From positions 893,897 through 957,896 of the forward strand of contig SJOL01007411.1 of NCBI GenBank assembly GCA_004794785.1: a stretch of DNA of 64,000 nucleotides, written 5' to 3'. The notes under the pieces were generated by a model that was not told where the DNA came from, searched no databases, and saw nothing but the letters and a program-made list of their open reading frames with translations. Source of the stretch: Opisthorchis felineus (taxonomy: Eukaryota; Platyhelminthes; Trematoda; Opisthorchiida; Opisthorchiidae). The translations under genes and the position numbers were made by a program. This document shows, piece by piece, positions 11,386 to 21,717 of this stretch (within the stretch, counting starts at the first letter, position 1; each line of letters begins with the position of its first letter).

Positions 11386-13654
11386 TGTGTGGGAACTTTG
11401 CTACAATGTTGCATCTCAAGTAATCTGCACCGGCGGCATGAATATGCGTGGGTTGTATGTTCATACGAATATTTGAGCCCCTGTCTGAGAGTTCAGTTTG
11501 GCTTACCTGCTTATTGAAGGTCTGACGCCACGGTGTCTACCTTCGAACTACGGAATTTTGGTATACGATTGCGAGTTAACTGTGTGCTTTAATCGGTCGT
11601 TTCGTCATAGGCCACTGAGTGCCCTCGCATTTCAACTCACTTATGCTCTTCTATTAAGGATGACATCATGGCAAGACATCGAACGGATACGACGAAAAGC
11701 AAAATATAATGACCGCGTTTTCATTTCCGAAGGTGGTATTCGGACAGACTATGGAAGCGAACGAAGCGTGTGACAACCCTTGCTAGCTTCACTGTTGAAG
11801 TGTACCAGTGGACAGTCCAGTTTGCAGCACTGATTACTTTCAATGCAGTCTCCATCAAGAAAACGAACTGAATGGCTGAATCATTACCGAAGAATAGACA
11901 CCACAACGGAAGGGCCAAATGGCACTGAACTGGCTTTAATAGGTTTTAATGCTGCGTTACTTAGCTGTTGTCAGCACTGCTGACACAATATTCCGCCAAA
12001 TCATCGGCGTCTCCCTGGCCCCACTGAATTTGTTTTGGCCTGCAATTTGGCTTTGGATGCACACAGCACTGTTCTTTAAAGCTTGTCACGGCTACCACAT
12101 GAATTCAAGGTAATGGAGTTCGGTCTTCTGATGGAGGAACGCACGATATCACTGTATCTATCGAGTTCTCGATAAGTGATAGTCGTTCTTCCAGTCTCTC
12201 AGGTACGTCTTTGTTATGCGTTATCACAAGCTTGCAGCAAAAACAGCGGTGATCTGCATGGAAGGTCCAGATGGTCATCCCGTTTCACTTTCACATTTCT
12301 CAGTCTGACGCAATAATTCATATTCTAAAGTAGAATCAGAAGCTGTGTAAGCCGCATTGATTCAGTTCAACTTTTACTAAATTGGCGTTGGAGCCTTTTG
12401 ACCGTCTACAATTCCGAGCGAAAACAGTCCCCTTAAGGAAACACCCCGCAACATGTTCTTTGACCGTGGGATATCAAAAACTACCAGGCGATCTGCTGGA
12501 ACGAATATTTAAACATCATGTGTGCTGTGTGATCGGGCGAGAGGATTGGATTATGCAAGGACATCCACTAAAAGAATGTTACTCAAAAAACCGTCCTGGA
12601 TGAAAAACACATTTGGGATGCGCCCTGCTGATGATTCCCAATAAGGAGAAGAAGCTGTATAGGGCTTCTTGGTTTATGGACACAGATTGGCTTCACTGGC
12701 ACGACGAAATCTCCATTGAAAATTGCTAAATCTCCTCAAACAATAATGAAAACAGAGTTTGCCTGAAACTGTTGGCTTAACGAAACCCCGAAAGCCAGGT
12801 AAACATTGTTATTTTAGTGAGCCATCCATTCAAAATTCCTGAGCATCTATCCAGGCTAATTGTTTCAGCTTTCACCATCAGAGGATTTTACGCACATTTG
12901 CTTGGCGAATGACGTAAGCTTGAAATGACCATTGTACTTAAAGTAAGCCACAGTAAAGTGAAGTAAATATAAGCCGTGAACGATGTGTTGATCAGACGTT
13001 ACGAGTCAGTTTACTGTGCGTTTCACGTTGTCGTCCTAAATGCTCTTTACCCTATGAGGCGGTATCACTGCTAAAAGCCAGTTCTATGAATTGTGAGGCA
13101 GGATTCAGCAGCCTTCATTAGGGAGCATGAAGGTCGTTTCACCGGATCCCGAATATAGATGTTTGAAATGCTTCTATAGTGAATCGATAGACAATGAGCA
13201 CAAAGAAGTTAAATGAGCACGTCTCAGTGAACGAAGCCACACGAAATTCAAATATGGGAAGCTACCGTAAGTGATATATGCAGTAGTCCCCCGAACAAAG
13301 GCCACTCACGAGTAACGGTCCGAGTCATCTTGCATGGAGGGAGGTCTGCTTTCATTGAACACCAACAGCCGACTGTACGATTAAATAATAACATGAGTGC
13401 CTCACATTTTGATAGTACTTCAAAGATACTTTGGAACTAGTGTATTAATATAGCGAGACCTTTATAACGCACCTTTATAAATATCACCTTTATCACCCAC
13501 AGATACCATGAAAAATTTGGAAAACTCTGTTAGATATTGCAACAGGGACTCCTGTTTCATTGTAATGTTATACGGGAACTCATTGGGAATATTTTTGCTC
13601 CTTTGTGGGCATTCTCTTCAGTGGGGGGAAACTCCAGTATGGAGGTTGTCTTTA
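11386..13654. other. No recognised feature
   Basis: Over 2 kb with no gene or repeat that I could match. Open frames up to 91 codons are present without motifs. Confidence 0.35.
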
Positions 13655-13785
13655 GGTGTCTTAAACCGTCATGTTCAATCAGGACGCGACAGCGAAACGC
13701 CAACTACGCCTTGACACCGGCAGAAAGGTAAGTCCTCCTTGAAACTGCAAACGCTTGTGAGCAGCATTGGTAAAACAGTCTTGTC
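13655..13785 (+). repeat. Interspersed repeat X, copy 1
   Basis: The segment contains CGTCATGTTCAATCAGG, a GCGAC-rich middle and GAAACTGCAAACGCTTGTGAGCAGC. It matches the reverse complement of 17495-17610 over most of its length with small differences. Two copies 3.8 kb apart in opposite orientation indicate a dispersed repeat. No coding or tRNA-like feature was recognised in it. Confidence 0.5.
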
Positions 13786-13994
13786 GATCGTAGTTCCGGG
13801 GAGAGGGGAATTATTGGCTAAAGAGCAGCACAATTCAGTAATCAACTTCTACGAGTCATTTTAATATCACCCAGGAAACTACAGATGTCTTTTGTTAACT
13901 TCGAAGAATAGTTAACTCTCGTTGATCGAAATAACCAACCAAACAGCAACCGAAACCCGACAAATTATTAGTTTGTTTTAGGTAGTCACGGAAT

Positions 13995-14210
13995 CTGTGC
14001 AATTCCAGTTCACATCACTCTCGTTTGAAAAACCCAATTCCCAAACTACGGATTGTTTACCAAGTCCTTCCGAAACCCTATTCTTGTTCTGGTGCACTGG
14101 ACTCGTTCTTATTAGAGGTTATCAGCAGTGCATATACTTGGCCGTGTCGGAGTTCGAACTCCGGACACTTGACATGCGAAGGTAGAGAGTTACCATCACT
14201 CCACCAGCGC
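13995..14210 (-). mobile_element. tRNA-derived SINE with hammerhead remnant, copy 2
   Basis: On the minus strand the tRNA-like head (14143-14207) has GTTCGAACTCC as B box and TGGTGGAGTGATGG as A-box region. The ribozyme remnant (14094-14131) keeps a perfect 6-bp stem I, GCACTG (14126-14131) with CAGTGC (14094-14099), the start of the core (CTGAT), the stem-II region and the GTC triplet (14100-14102). The GAAA and stem III are deleted. The 3' body reaches about 13995 with the GATGTGAA motif shared with copy 1. It supplies the intact stem I that copies 1 and 3 each have half-mutated. Confidence 0.68.
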
Positions 14211-14327
14211 ATTCGGAAGCACCTGAATTATCCCGTCTGAAACGGGAATGACGTGAATGTGAATTCTACAAAGGCCTCGCAATCACCTAGAGCTAATCAG
14301 AAATCGTTCAGCAGGTGTCAAGCGTGT

Positions 14328-14680
14328 GACGCTACCTGACTGGGAATTCCTGGAAGGCGGGACAATCGATCATCACAACCAGGACAGTTACTGAGTCGCT
14401 GTTCGAGGTGTCGAGCAGACCAGTCACCTCGCTCAGGTGTGACCAGTTCAGACATGACAGTTCAGACGTGTCCAGCGTGCGCCATTTGAGCGGTGGCAAC
14501 ATGCTTGCCTCACATGTCCGGAGTTGAAACCCTGTAAGGCCAAGTACATGCACTACTGATGAGCTCCAACAAGAATGGACCTCGGGCCCAATGTTCCTAC
14601 CATTGTTGTAGACTCACCAGAATAATTGCGCCAGGACAGCAGGAGGCCCCTTAAAACGACAATGATGTGAATATGAACAA
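14328..14680 (+). mobile_element. tRNA-derived SINE with hammerhead remnant, copy 3
   Basis: The region upstream of the head (14328-14473) matches 9335-9462. The tRNA-like head (14474-14535) is decayed, with GAGTTGAAACCC in the B-box place. CTGATGAG (14556-14563) is perfect and preceded by GCACTA, but the GAAA part and the GTC triplet are lost (GGGCC|CAATGT). The 3' body (GACTCACCAGAATAATT to GATGTGAATATGAAC) matches copy 1 closely. Together the three copies define one SINE family with a shared promoter, ribozyme and tail. Confidence 0.68.
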
Positions 14681-15445
14681 GTATATTGTTTCAGTGAATT
14701 GTAAGAGTTATCGTAATGTAACCTGCTATGAAAAATAATGGACTAATCGTTCAGCTGTAGACCCTTCAGGTGTCTAGCTACTATGCCACCCGAAGCAAGC
14801 AGAAGGGCATAGATACTGCAAAATTGCCCAAACCTAGACAGAGGCAATCGAGAGAAATGTGAAGTATGTCTTCAACCTTTGTATAGGCTTTCGCAGCACC
14901 ACCAGAACCATAATATTTCCAAAACGGAAATCCTTGAAGCTTTTGTTGACCGACTGTAGTCATTCTTGTTCAGTATGACGACCAGGAATTCCACTTTTCG
15001 AGCGTCACCACTTTTGTTTGTTGCTACTGCAAGAGCCCTGATGGGGCCTGATATCAGATGTAGTGGAGTCGCGGCGGAACATCCTAAGATGTGTTACAAT
15101 ATGTGCACCTGTTTTCACTTGGAAGGAATAAGTAAGCGGGGAGGCTTAATTAAAACTATTTTAAAAGTGGTTGCACGAGCATGTTAGTCTTTTACAGTCA
15201 AATTAACCCCAGAGGGTACAAATGAACGCCGATTGAGGTCAGAGAGATAAATGACTGGTTAACAATATTCTTTCCACTGCATGTCATGGCTCACAAACTC
15301 ATGAAAGATCCGTGGTTGACTCGAGTTTTAACCGACCGAACTTATTGGCTACGGCAACGCTGGTGTCTCTCACATCAGTAGGTTTTGGAAGAACATGACC
15401 AACAGATAAAACATGAAGTTTCGATTGACTGAGTGGAGGCTTTCT
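14681..15445. other. No recognised feature
   Basis: Gene-free DNA between SINE copy 3 and a hammerhead-repeat tail. No motif was found. Confidence 0.35.
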
Positions 15446-15592
15446 CGTATCTTGAATATTCATACAACTGAAACACGAGGTCATCCTCATGTGGCACATT
15501 CATTTGGATAACATAATAAACGAGAGATGTAGCTGAGATTCTTTTGAGCATCTCGTTCAAACTACCTTAATTTGCCAATGAGCATTAATGAT
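15446..15592 (+). repeat. Hammerhead repeat, tail module only
   Basis: A diverged tail module is recognisable by CAACTGAAACACGAGG, TGGCACATTCA, ATAAACGAGAGATG and TTGCCAATGAGCATT. No ribozyme module could be traced next to it. Confidence 0.6.
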
Positions 15593-17339
15593 ACTAACAA
15601 TGTGAACATGCAATAAAATAAAGAACAAATCTACCTAATGCTCAATGAACTTCTCATGCGACCTAATCACTGAATCATCTGAACAACAGCTATTTGATCG
15701 GTTATCTAATGACGATCACTTATCGCTCCACATCCGACCCCTCTTCTTTCACCGGATCATGAAAAACCGTATAGAAATTTCCAAAGAACTTAACGTAGAC
15801 CTTGCCAGAGTTGTTGCTTGAGACTTGGCCAATGCTGCAATGTCGTCCCTTCCCAAATCCCCACATCTGGTCAGTCCTCCTCAAATCTCGTTTGGTCCCT
15901 CCTGTAAAACTGATTACTGTGAGTGTACCACTGTTGTCATGTCTGGGCTAGGTTCCTCTTCCACGAAAATACTAACTTCTGACAGAATTCAAAGAAAGAT
16001 AATTTATCTCTTCACCACTCTAACTTATGCTAGAAACCTCCAACCCGTTTCCATTGATCTTCTGTGGTACCTTGTTCCTCATTCTATCGCTACTGCCCTT
16101 ACAAACTTTTTCCCAAACTGTCCCACACCTTTTTGTTTCTCTAACCACCTAACCAATGTATCCCATGCTGCTGACGAGCGAAACTTCACCATGCTATCTT
16201 CTACCTAAATTCAAAATTCACTAGTCGACCCGCATACTATAACTAACATAAGAATGCTACATTTACAGACGTTTTGATACCAAAACATATCAAGCTTGAA
16301 TTAATAGTGAAGTTTTTCGGGAATAAAATAAGTATATTAAGGGAGTCATGGGGGAAACATCAAACCGTCAATTTATAAAGTACTCAAAATGGCTCATGCC
16401 ATTTTGTTCGCAGTACAACATTCTTTCATGACATTGGTACTTGACTGTTTCCAGTGGTCTTGGTGTCATTTGATGGTGTTCTTCGATACCGTTTACCTTC
16501 AACTGCTCCAGCTCATGTGATATGTTCAGGTAGAAAAGGCAACCAGGGTGATTCCAAAGAGAGGTGAGGTGGATCGGTCGCAATGGCCACTTAACACGAT
16601 CTCCCTGGCCAATCCATTTGATGTACAATTTTGTCGTCAAAGCATCTGAACGCTTTGGTCAAAAGGCTGGAGTGTACCATCTTGTTAAAGCTATACTTTG
16701 CTGAAGTTGCTCTCGCCTTCTAACTGTGGAAATAAGCAGTCTTCTAACAGCGACTTGTGAGACAACGCTGAAGGACGTTTTATTCAGCAAGATTAAACTC
16801 TTCTCACCGTTTATATTTCCGGTCTGATGAGTTTTGCACCAAAAATGCAATATTAGGAATGTGCTGGGTTCGTGTTAGCGGGTTAGTTCTTATTAAAAAA
16901 AGGCTATGAAAAATTTACTGTGCAGATGGAAGACCGACGAATTCGTAAACAAAACCAAAAGATATTCAGGCATTCTGGAAACCACGAGCAGAGTCCCTGT
17001 CACTTCTCTGGATCATTCATTACAAGTGGCACCTTGTCAGCTTGCTCTCTCGCGAAATCCCTCTTACTGCATATCTTGAAGTATTGCACCGCTGATTTAT
17101 CTGGTTTAGGTTTAATTGCGAAGTTTCTTCTGCTTCGCCGATGATGACATCAGTGGAGAATTGATATGTAGTGGACCAAGGTCGACCGGTCCTCCTTAGG
17201 TGGGATTTGGCGGTCGGTCTCCTCACATCTTCCCACGTGGTGGATCGCATACCACGATACCAACAGTTGAAAAATCTGGCGGTAGCCTCTCCTTTGTATC
17301 CACATTCAGCAGACAGATAAATAAAGCGCAGTCTTTGAT
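15593..17339. other. No recognised gene; one long open frame
   Basis: A 127-codon plus frame (15825-16208) is serine- and proline-rich and has no recognisable domain. Minus frames at 16368-16640 and 16659-16850 are likewise unrecognised. No splice or repeat context supports any of them. Confidence 0.3.
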
Positions 17340-17440
17340 CCGCTGAGAAATACGACGAACGAGTCGACATGACGGCGAACTACTTTTCTGTCATCATCGA
17401 TGAGTACAAACGTTGTCGAGTGGCGACAGCCTGGTAGACC
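17340..17440 (-). pseudogene. Possible LTR-retrotransposon integrase-end remnant
   Basis: On the minus strand one frame reads TFVLIDDDRKVVRRHVDSF. This resembles the C-terminal end of Ty3/gypsy integrases, where a sequence like VLIDG..VRRHVD is common. The match is short, no protease, reverse transcriptase or long terminal repeats are visible nearby, and the frame carries no other known motif. This is a weak call from motif memory only. Confidence 0.25.
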
Positions 17441-17494
17441 TCTTACCGATCCACCTGTTACTGAAACCCTAGCCGGTCGTCTCATATCAAATCA

Positions 17495-17640
17495 ACTGCA
17501 GTGGACAATGCTGTTTGATCCATGCTGCTTACAAGCGTTTGCAGTTTCTGTGGTTATCTGGCAGTTCGTCGTCGCGCCCTGAATGAACATGACGACCACC
17601 ACTATCGACCGTTCGGTTAGCGAGCTTCAGCAGACTTTGG
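17495..17640 (-). repeat. Interspersed repeat X, copy 2
   Basis: This is the reverse-strand partner of the repeat at 13655-13785, sharing GTCATGTTCATTCAGGGC and GAAACTGCAAACGCTTGTAAGC. Identity fades beyond about 17640 and below 17495. Confidence 0.5.
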
Positions 17641-18691
17641 AATTTATGCTTGTCCATGTTCGCTAAGTCAGCATTCTGCATGTTGGTTGTCGACCCGGCT
17701 GTCTGTCACACACTCTAAGAGGATCGGATGCGTCGTGCACCCCTGACCGTCTGCCTCAGTTGCACCGGTGTGCTTCGTGCCATCGTGCGGCCGTGTCCGC
17801 TGGACAGGAAAAGCTGGGCTCTTGAATTGCACGTGTTTGTCACACCCCAAAACTGACAAGACAGTGACGCCGATCATTTCTCATGCGGTGGTGCGCGTGC
17901 CAGATGCAGGTGCGTACGTGAGCACATTAGCGCGAAAATGTGACTCACTGATTTAATGATAGGAAGACTGAGCGAAGTGCTCGGGTTTTGCAGACGTGAA
18001 GGCGTCAATGCGCTGTTCCCAGGCTCCTGGTGACACATAATCGAACTGAGTTTACGTATTTCCAGTTCGCCCAGTTTCTCCACCTCCCAAGGGAACCAAC
18101 ATTTACGCAGCTGATCCCTTTTCTGATGCCATTGAAGTGCGGATGGGCGGTGGCATATGAAACTGGGAAGCGAAAGAAGCATCAAGCTAACCCAGCACGA
18201 CTTTTTACGGTCATATGGATCAACAACCGGTAAACGGATATCCACTCGGCAGTCTCACGGTAGACGCGTTTGTTTGCCGCAGAACGTAATGTTGTCCACA
18301 AAAAGTTGCCACACGGAGAGACTAGACGGGCAATGGCAAAACCCTTCTCTCCCACTGGCAGACTTTATGTAAGAAATTTGCAGAAGGGGATGGGGTAGAG
18401 ACATAGGTGAACGCATGGAGCAGTCGCACGACACATCATATGAGGTTGAATTTAACGAACTCCACTGAGCGCGTCATCTCAGTCTAATGCGCATCCCACA
18501 GTACCATCGAACATCGTACTATTCCCACCTGTGCTTTAACTGAAGGCGTTACAGGGTAAACCACGGAGATCGAAAAGGTAGTTGTATATTCCTCATCAAG
18601 CCCCGCTTCAGTCCAGATGCTACATTCATTACGCTCCAGGCCGCCTCAACGCGGAGTAAAGAACACGTTCCTAAGTATACCTTGAACTCTC
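17641..18691. other. GC- and CpG-richer unannotated stretch
   Basis: About 17680-18400 looks richer in G, C and CpG than its surroundings, with pieces such as GGTGGTGCGCGTGCC and GTACGTGAGCAC. A 123-codon minus frame (17874-18245) shows no known motif. It could be an old mobile element or a regulatory CpG-rich segment; I cannot decide. Confidence 0.3.
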
Positions 18692-19309
18692 TGGACACCA
18701 AATCGGTATGCAAGCAAGATTTGGCTCAACCTGGGTGTAAGTAGAACATAAGGTTGACGAAAACTGTGGAACTGTGCCTGCCTGATGAGCCCAAAGAATG
18801 ATGAAACCGATCTGCAGTAATCTTATCAGTCGATCAATAAGCTTAAATTGAACACATTGTCTGTCAGGTTTAAGGATGTTACCATACCCAGCTTAGACTT
18901 GTAAATACGGTTCACTTGGTCTATTCGATGGCAGAGGTACCGATAGTGCGAGGGGGCCAGAAAAAATATAATGTTAACTTCAAATGATGGAATTATAACT
19001 TCAAGAGCAGGACTAATCACTTTAAGAACTGCTAAGCCAATCCAGCACCTTTTACACATGACTCACTGACTGGTTCTCGTTATGAGAACAAACCAAGTTC
19101 AGGTTTTTTTCCCAAGCGTTAAGCACACAGGACACTCGCAGGAGAGTCGGTGGAACGAAAAACTAAGGTATGGCATTGCAATCACAACGGTCAACGTGGT
19201 TGGATAGCACTCAAGCGATGGTCATGTTTCAGTAGTGTTTACAAGGCAGCTATCCTAAGAAAGGAAGCACGTGTTCTGTGGGCCAAGCGATGAAGCGAAA
19301 AAGAGCACT
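18692..19309 (+). repeat. Left arm of a 618-bp inverted repeat
   Basis: The arm matches the reverse complement of 20144-20761 over its full length, with only scattered single-base differences (for example CTAAGAAAGG against CTAGGCAAGG). It contains a shortened hammerhead-repeat ribozyme module (about 18735-18829): CTGATGAG at 18782-18789 and TGAAACCGATC are kept, but the 3' strand of upper stem I is deleted. A 77-codon frame occurs identically placed in both arms and is not recognised as a gene. Confidence 0.85.
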
Positions 19310-19572
19310 CAACTGCTGGATCGATATCTTGCAGACCTGTACTCATAGAAGAAAAGAATATGCGTCGGTACGGCTAAAAGCGTTCAGTTATGCTGGACAA
19401 AACAGATACACCGTGCATACATGTTTAACATCAGCTAACTTGCCTGAAGTACATGATTATAGGTGACACTATGGATAAGACGAGTACTCTGTTTTGATAT
19501 CGTTGGAGCAGACCCGCTAATCCTCAGTGTAATGATAAAATAGCCGCTTGACCACACCAGCTTCGAAAATGG

Positions 19573-19574
<2 letters not shown>

Positions 19575-19635
<61 letters not shown>
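19575..19635. repeat. (AT)n microsatellite beside the gap
   Basis: An uninterrupted AT dinucleotide run runs into the run of undetermined bases. Such a run next to a palindrome is a common cause of assembly breaks. Confidence 0.95.
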
Positions 19636-20143
19636 NNNNNNNNNNNNNNNNNNNNNNNNNNNNNNNNNNNNNNNNNNNNNNNNNNNNNNNNNNNNNNNNN
19701 NNNNNNNNNNNNNNNNNNNNNNNNNNNNNNNNNNNNNNNNNNNNNNNNNNNNNNNNNNNNNNNNNNNNNNNNNNNNNNNNNNNNNNNNNNNNNNNNNNNN
19801 NNNNNNNNNNNNNNNNNNNNNNNNNNNNNNNNNNNNNNNNNNNNNNNNNNNNNNNNNNNNNNNNNNNNNNNNNNNNNNNNNNNNNNNNNNNNNNNNNNNN
19901 NNNNNNNNNNNNNNNNNNNNNNNNNNNNNNNNNNNNNNNNNNNNNNNNNNNNNNNNNNNNNNNNNNNNNNNNNNNNNNNNNNNNNNNNNNNNNNNNNNNN
20001 NNNNNNNNNNNNNNNNNNNNNNNNNNNNNNNNNNNNNNNNNNNNNNNNNNNNNNNNNNNNNNNNNNNNNNNNNNNNNNNNNNNNNNNNNNNNNNNNNNNN
20101 NNNNNNNNNNNNNNNNNNNNNNNNNNNNNNNNNNNNNNNNNNN
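19636..20143. other. Assembly gap (508 N)
   Basis: Bases are undetermined. Open frames that appear to cross this stretch are meaningless. Confidence 0.99.
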
Positions 20144-20761
20144 AGTGCTCTTTTTCGCTTCATCGCTTGGCCCACAGAACACGTGCTTCCTTGCCTAGGA
20201 TAGCTGCCTTGTAAACACTACTGAAACATGACCATCGCTTGAGTGCTATCCAACCACGTTGACCGTTGTGATTGTAATGCCATACCTTAGTTTTTCGTTC
20301 CACCGACTCTCCTGCGAGTGTCCTGTATGCTTAACGCTTGGAAAAAAAACCTGAACTTGGTTTGTTCTCATAACGAGAACCAGTCAGTGAGTCATGTGTA
20401 AAAGGTGCTGGATTGGCTTAGCAGTTCTTAAAGTGATTAGTCCTGCTCTTGAAGGTATAATTCCATCATTTGAAGTTAACATTATATTTTTTCTGGCCCC
20501 CTCGCACTATCAGTACCTCTGTCATCGAATAGACCAAGTGAACCGTATTTACAAGTCTAAGCTGGGTATGGTAACATCCTTAAACCTGACAGACAATGTG
20601 TTCAATTTAAGCTTATTGATCGGCTGATAAGATTACTGCAGATCGGTTTCATCATTCTTTGGGCTCATCAGGCAGGCACAGTTCCACAGTTTTCGTCAAC
20701 CTTATGTTCTACTTACACCCAGGTTGAGCCAAATCTTGCTTGCATACCGATTTGGTGTCCA
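20144..20761 (-). repeat. Right arm of the 618-bp inverted repeat
   Basis: This is the mirror image of 18692-19309. It begins exactly at the gap edge, so the true arm may be longer. The mirrored ribozyme remnant lies at about 20624-20720, with CTGATGAG on the minus strand at 20664-20671. Confidence 0.85.
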
Positions 20762-20764
20762 CCT

Positions 20765-20996
20765 AAATTCCAGCTGAATTTCTCGTTTATGGTATTCTTC
20801 TTTAACTGAGTGTGTTTCACCAGACCGCCTCATGTTTCAGTCCGCACAATATTCGATACATCGCAGCACATTGTATAGACACAATACACTACTCATTTGA
20901 CTGCTTAAAACTCTTCGATAACACACGAGCGGTTTCGCCCTTCTTCGGGCTCATCATGCACAGTCCCCAGGTTTTCGTTAACCTTATGTGACCTTA
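20765..20996 (-). repeat. Hammerhead repeat, near-complete mutated copy
   Basis: A minus-strand tail module (20765-20880) is followed by a ribozyme module (20883-20990). Stem II CCC/GGG and CGAAAC are intact. The first core base is changed (ATGATGAG) and stem III reads ACCGCT, which breaks both the pairing and the usual ACCGGT palindrome. It is probably inactive. Confidence 0.72.
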
Positions 20997-21117
20997 TGAC
21001 CATAAACAAATTTAACGAAATGTGTGGTGATTTAGTGGCGTGAACTCAGGTTGGCATCCACAGTCTTATTTTCCTAGCTTTTGACGGGTTAACCGTAGGT
21101 AAAGATAGATAAAGATA

Positions 21118-21257
21118 TCGACAAATACACTCATTTGCAAATCAATTTGGTTTTCACGGGAGACTCAAGTAAGTCTCTCGTTTATGATGTTCTTCAACTG
21201 AATGTGCTGCACACCGGTCGTGGGCTGTCGAAGAGTTTTCAGCAACCTTGTGAGTAG
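21118..21257. repeat. Hammerhead repeat, chimera of tail (-) and ribozyme 3' half (+)
   Basis: A well-kept minus-strand tail (about 21121-21212) is joined directly to the plus-strand 3' part of a ribozyme. That part begins at ACCGGTC and runs through GTGGGCTGTCGAAGAG to CAACCTTGTGAGTAG. The junction lies a few bases before the expected cleavage point. Confidence 0.72.
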
Positions 21258-21717
21258 TTTCCTTCATGAAAATAGATAAAGATAATTGTCATTCTGTCGA
21301 CAGTTATTTATGTGTGAAAATGCATAGTTGACTGAATTCGGATGTTAGTCTCTTTGGGAAGTCGACGACGTAATCTCCCGATTTAACCCGGGGAACAACA
21401 GAATTCCGAAACTGATCAAGTATGCCATTCTTGGCACCGAGAAGCGCGATGCGGGAACTCAACGATCATATCAAATTCTTACAAAAGCTCGGCTCACAAA
21501 AATACCGCTTTATAGTAATGGCGCAAAGGAAATGAAGCAAGGGAAACAAATCATTGAACAACATACATTAATCAGTTAACAAGTAGTGTACTGTTTGTTG
21601 TGCTTTGGCGAACAGCTGACTCACCTAGTCGAATCACATGAACTGATGGTGTAAAATGTGCAAACCTGGCTACGTGAGCAATTGTAGTTTCGATTACCGG
21701 CAATATGTAGGAATATC
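21258..21717 (-). other. 3' flank of pitx
   Basis: This is the likely 3' UTR and downstream DNA of the homeobox gene on the minus strand. No canonical AATAAA was recognised in it. Confidence 0.4.

Noticed and set aside
15825..16208. 127-codon frame as a gene
   Set aside because: No domain, splice context or homologue that I recognise; the composition looks like chance in T/C-rich DNA.
19435..20198. Three long open frames of 216-246 codons
   Set aside because: They consist mainly of undetermined bases and AT dinucleotides.
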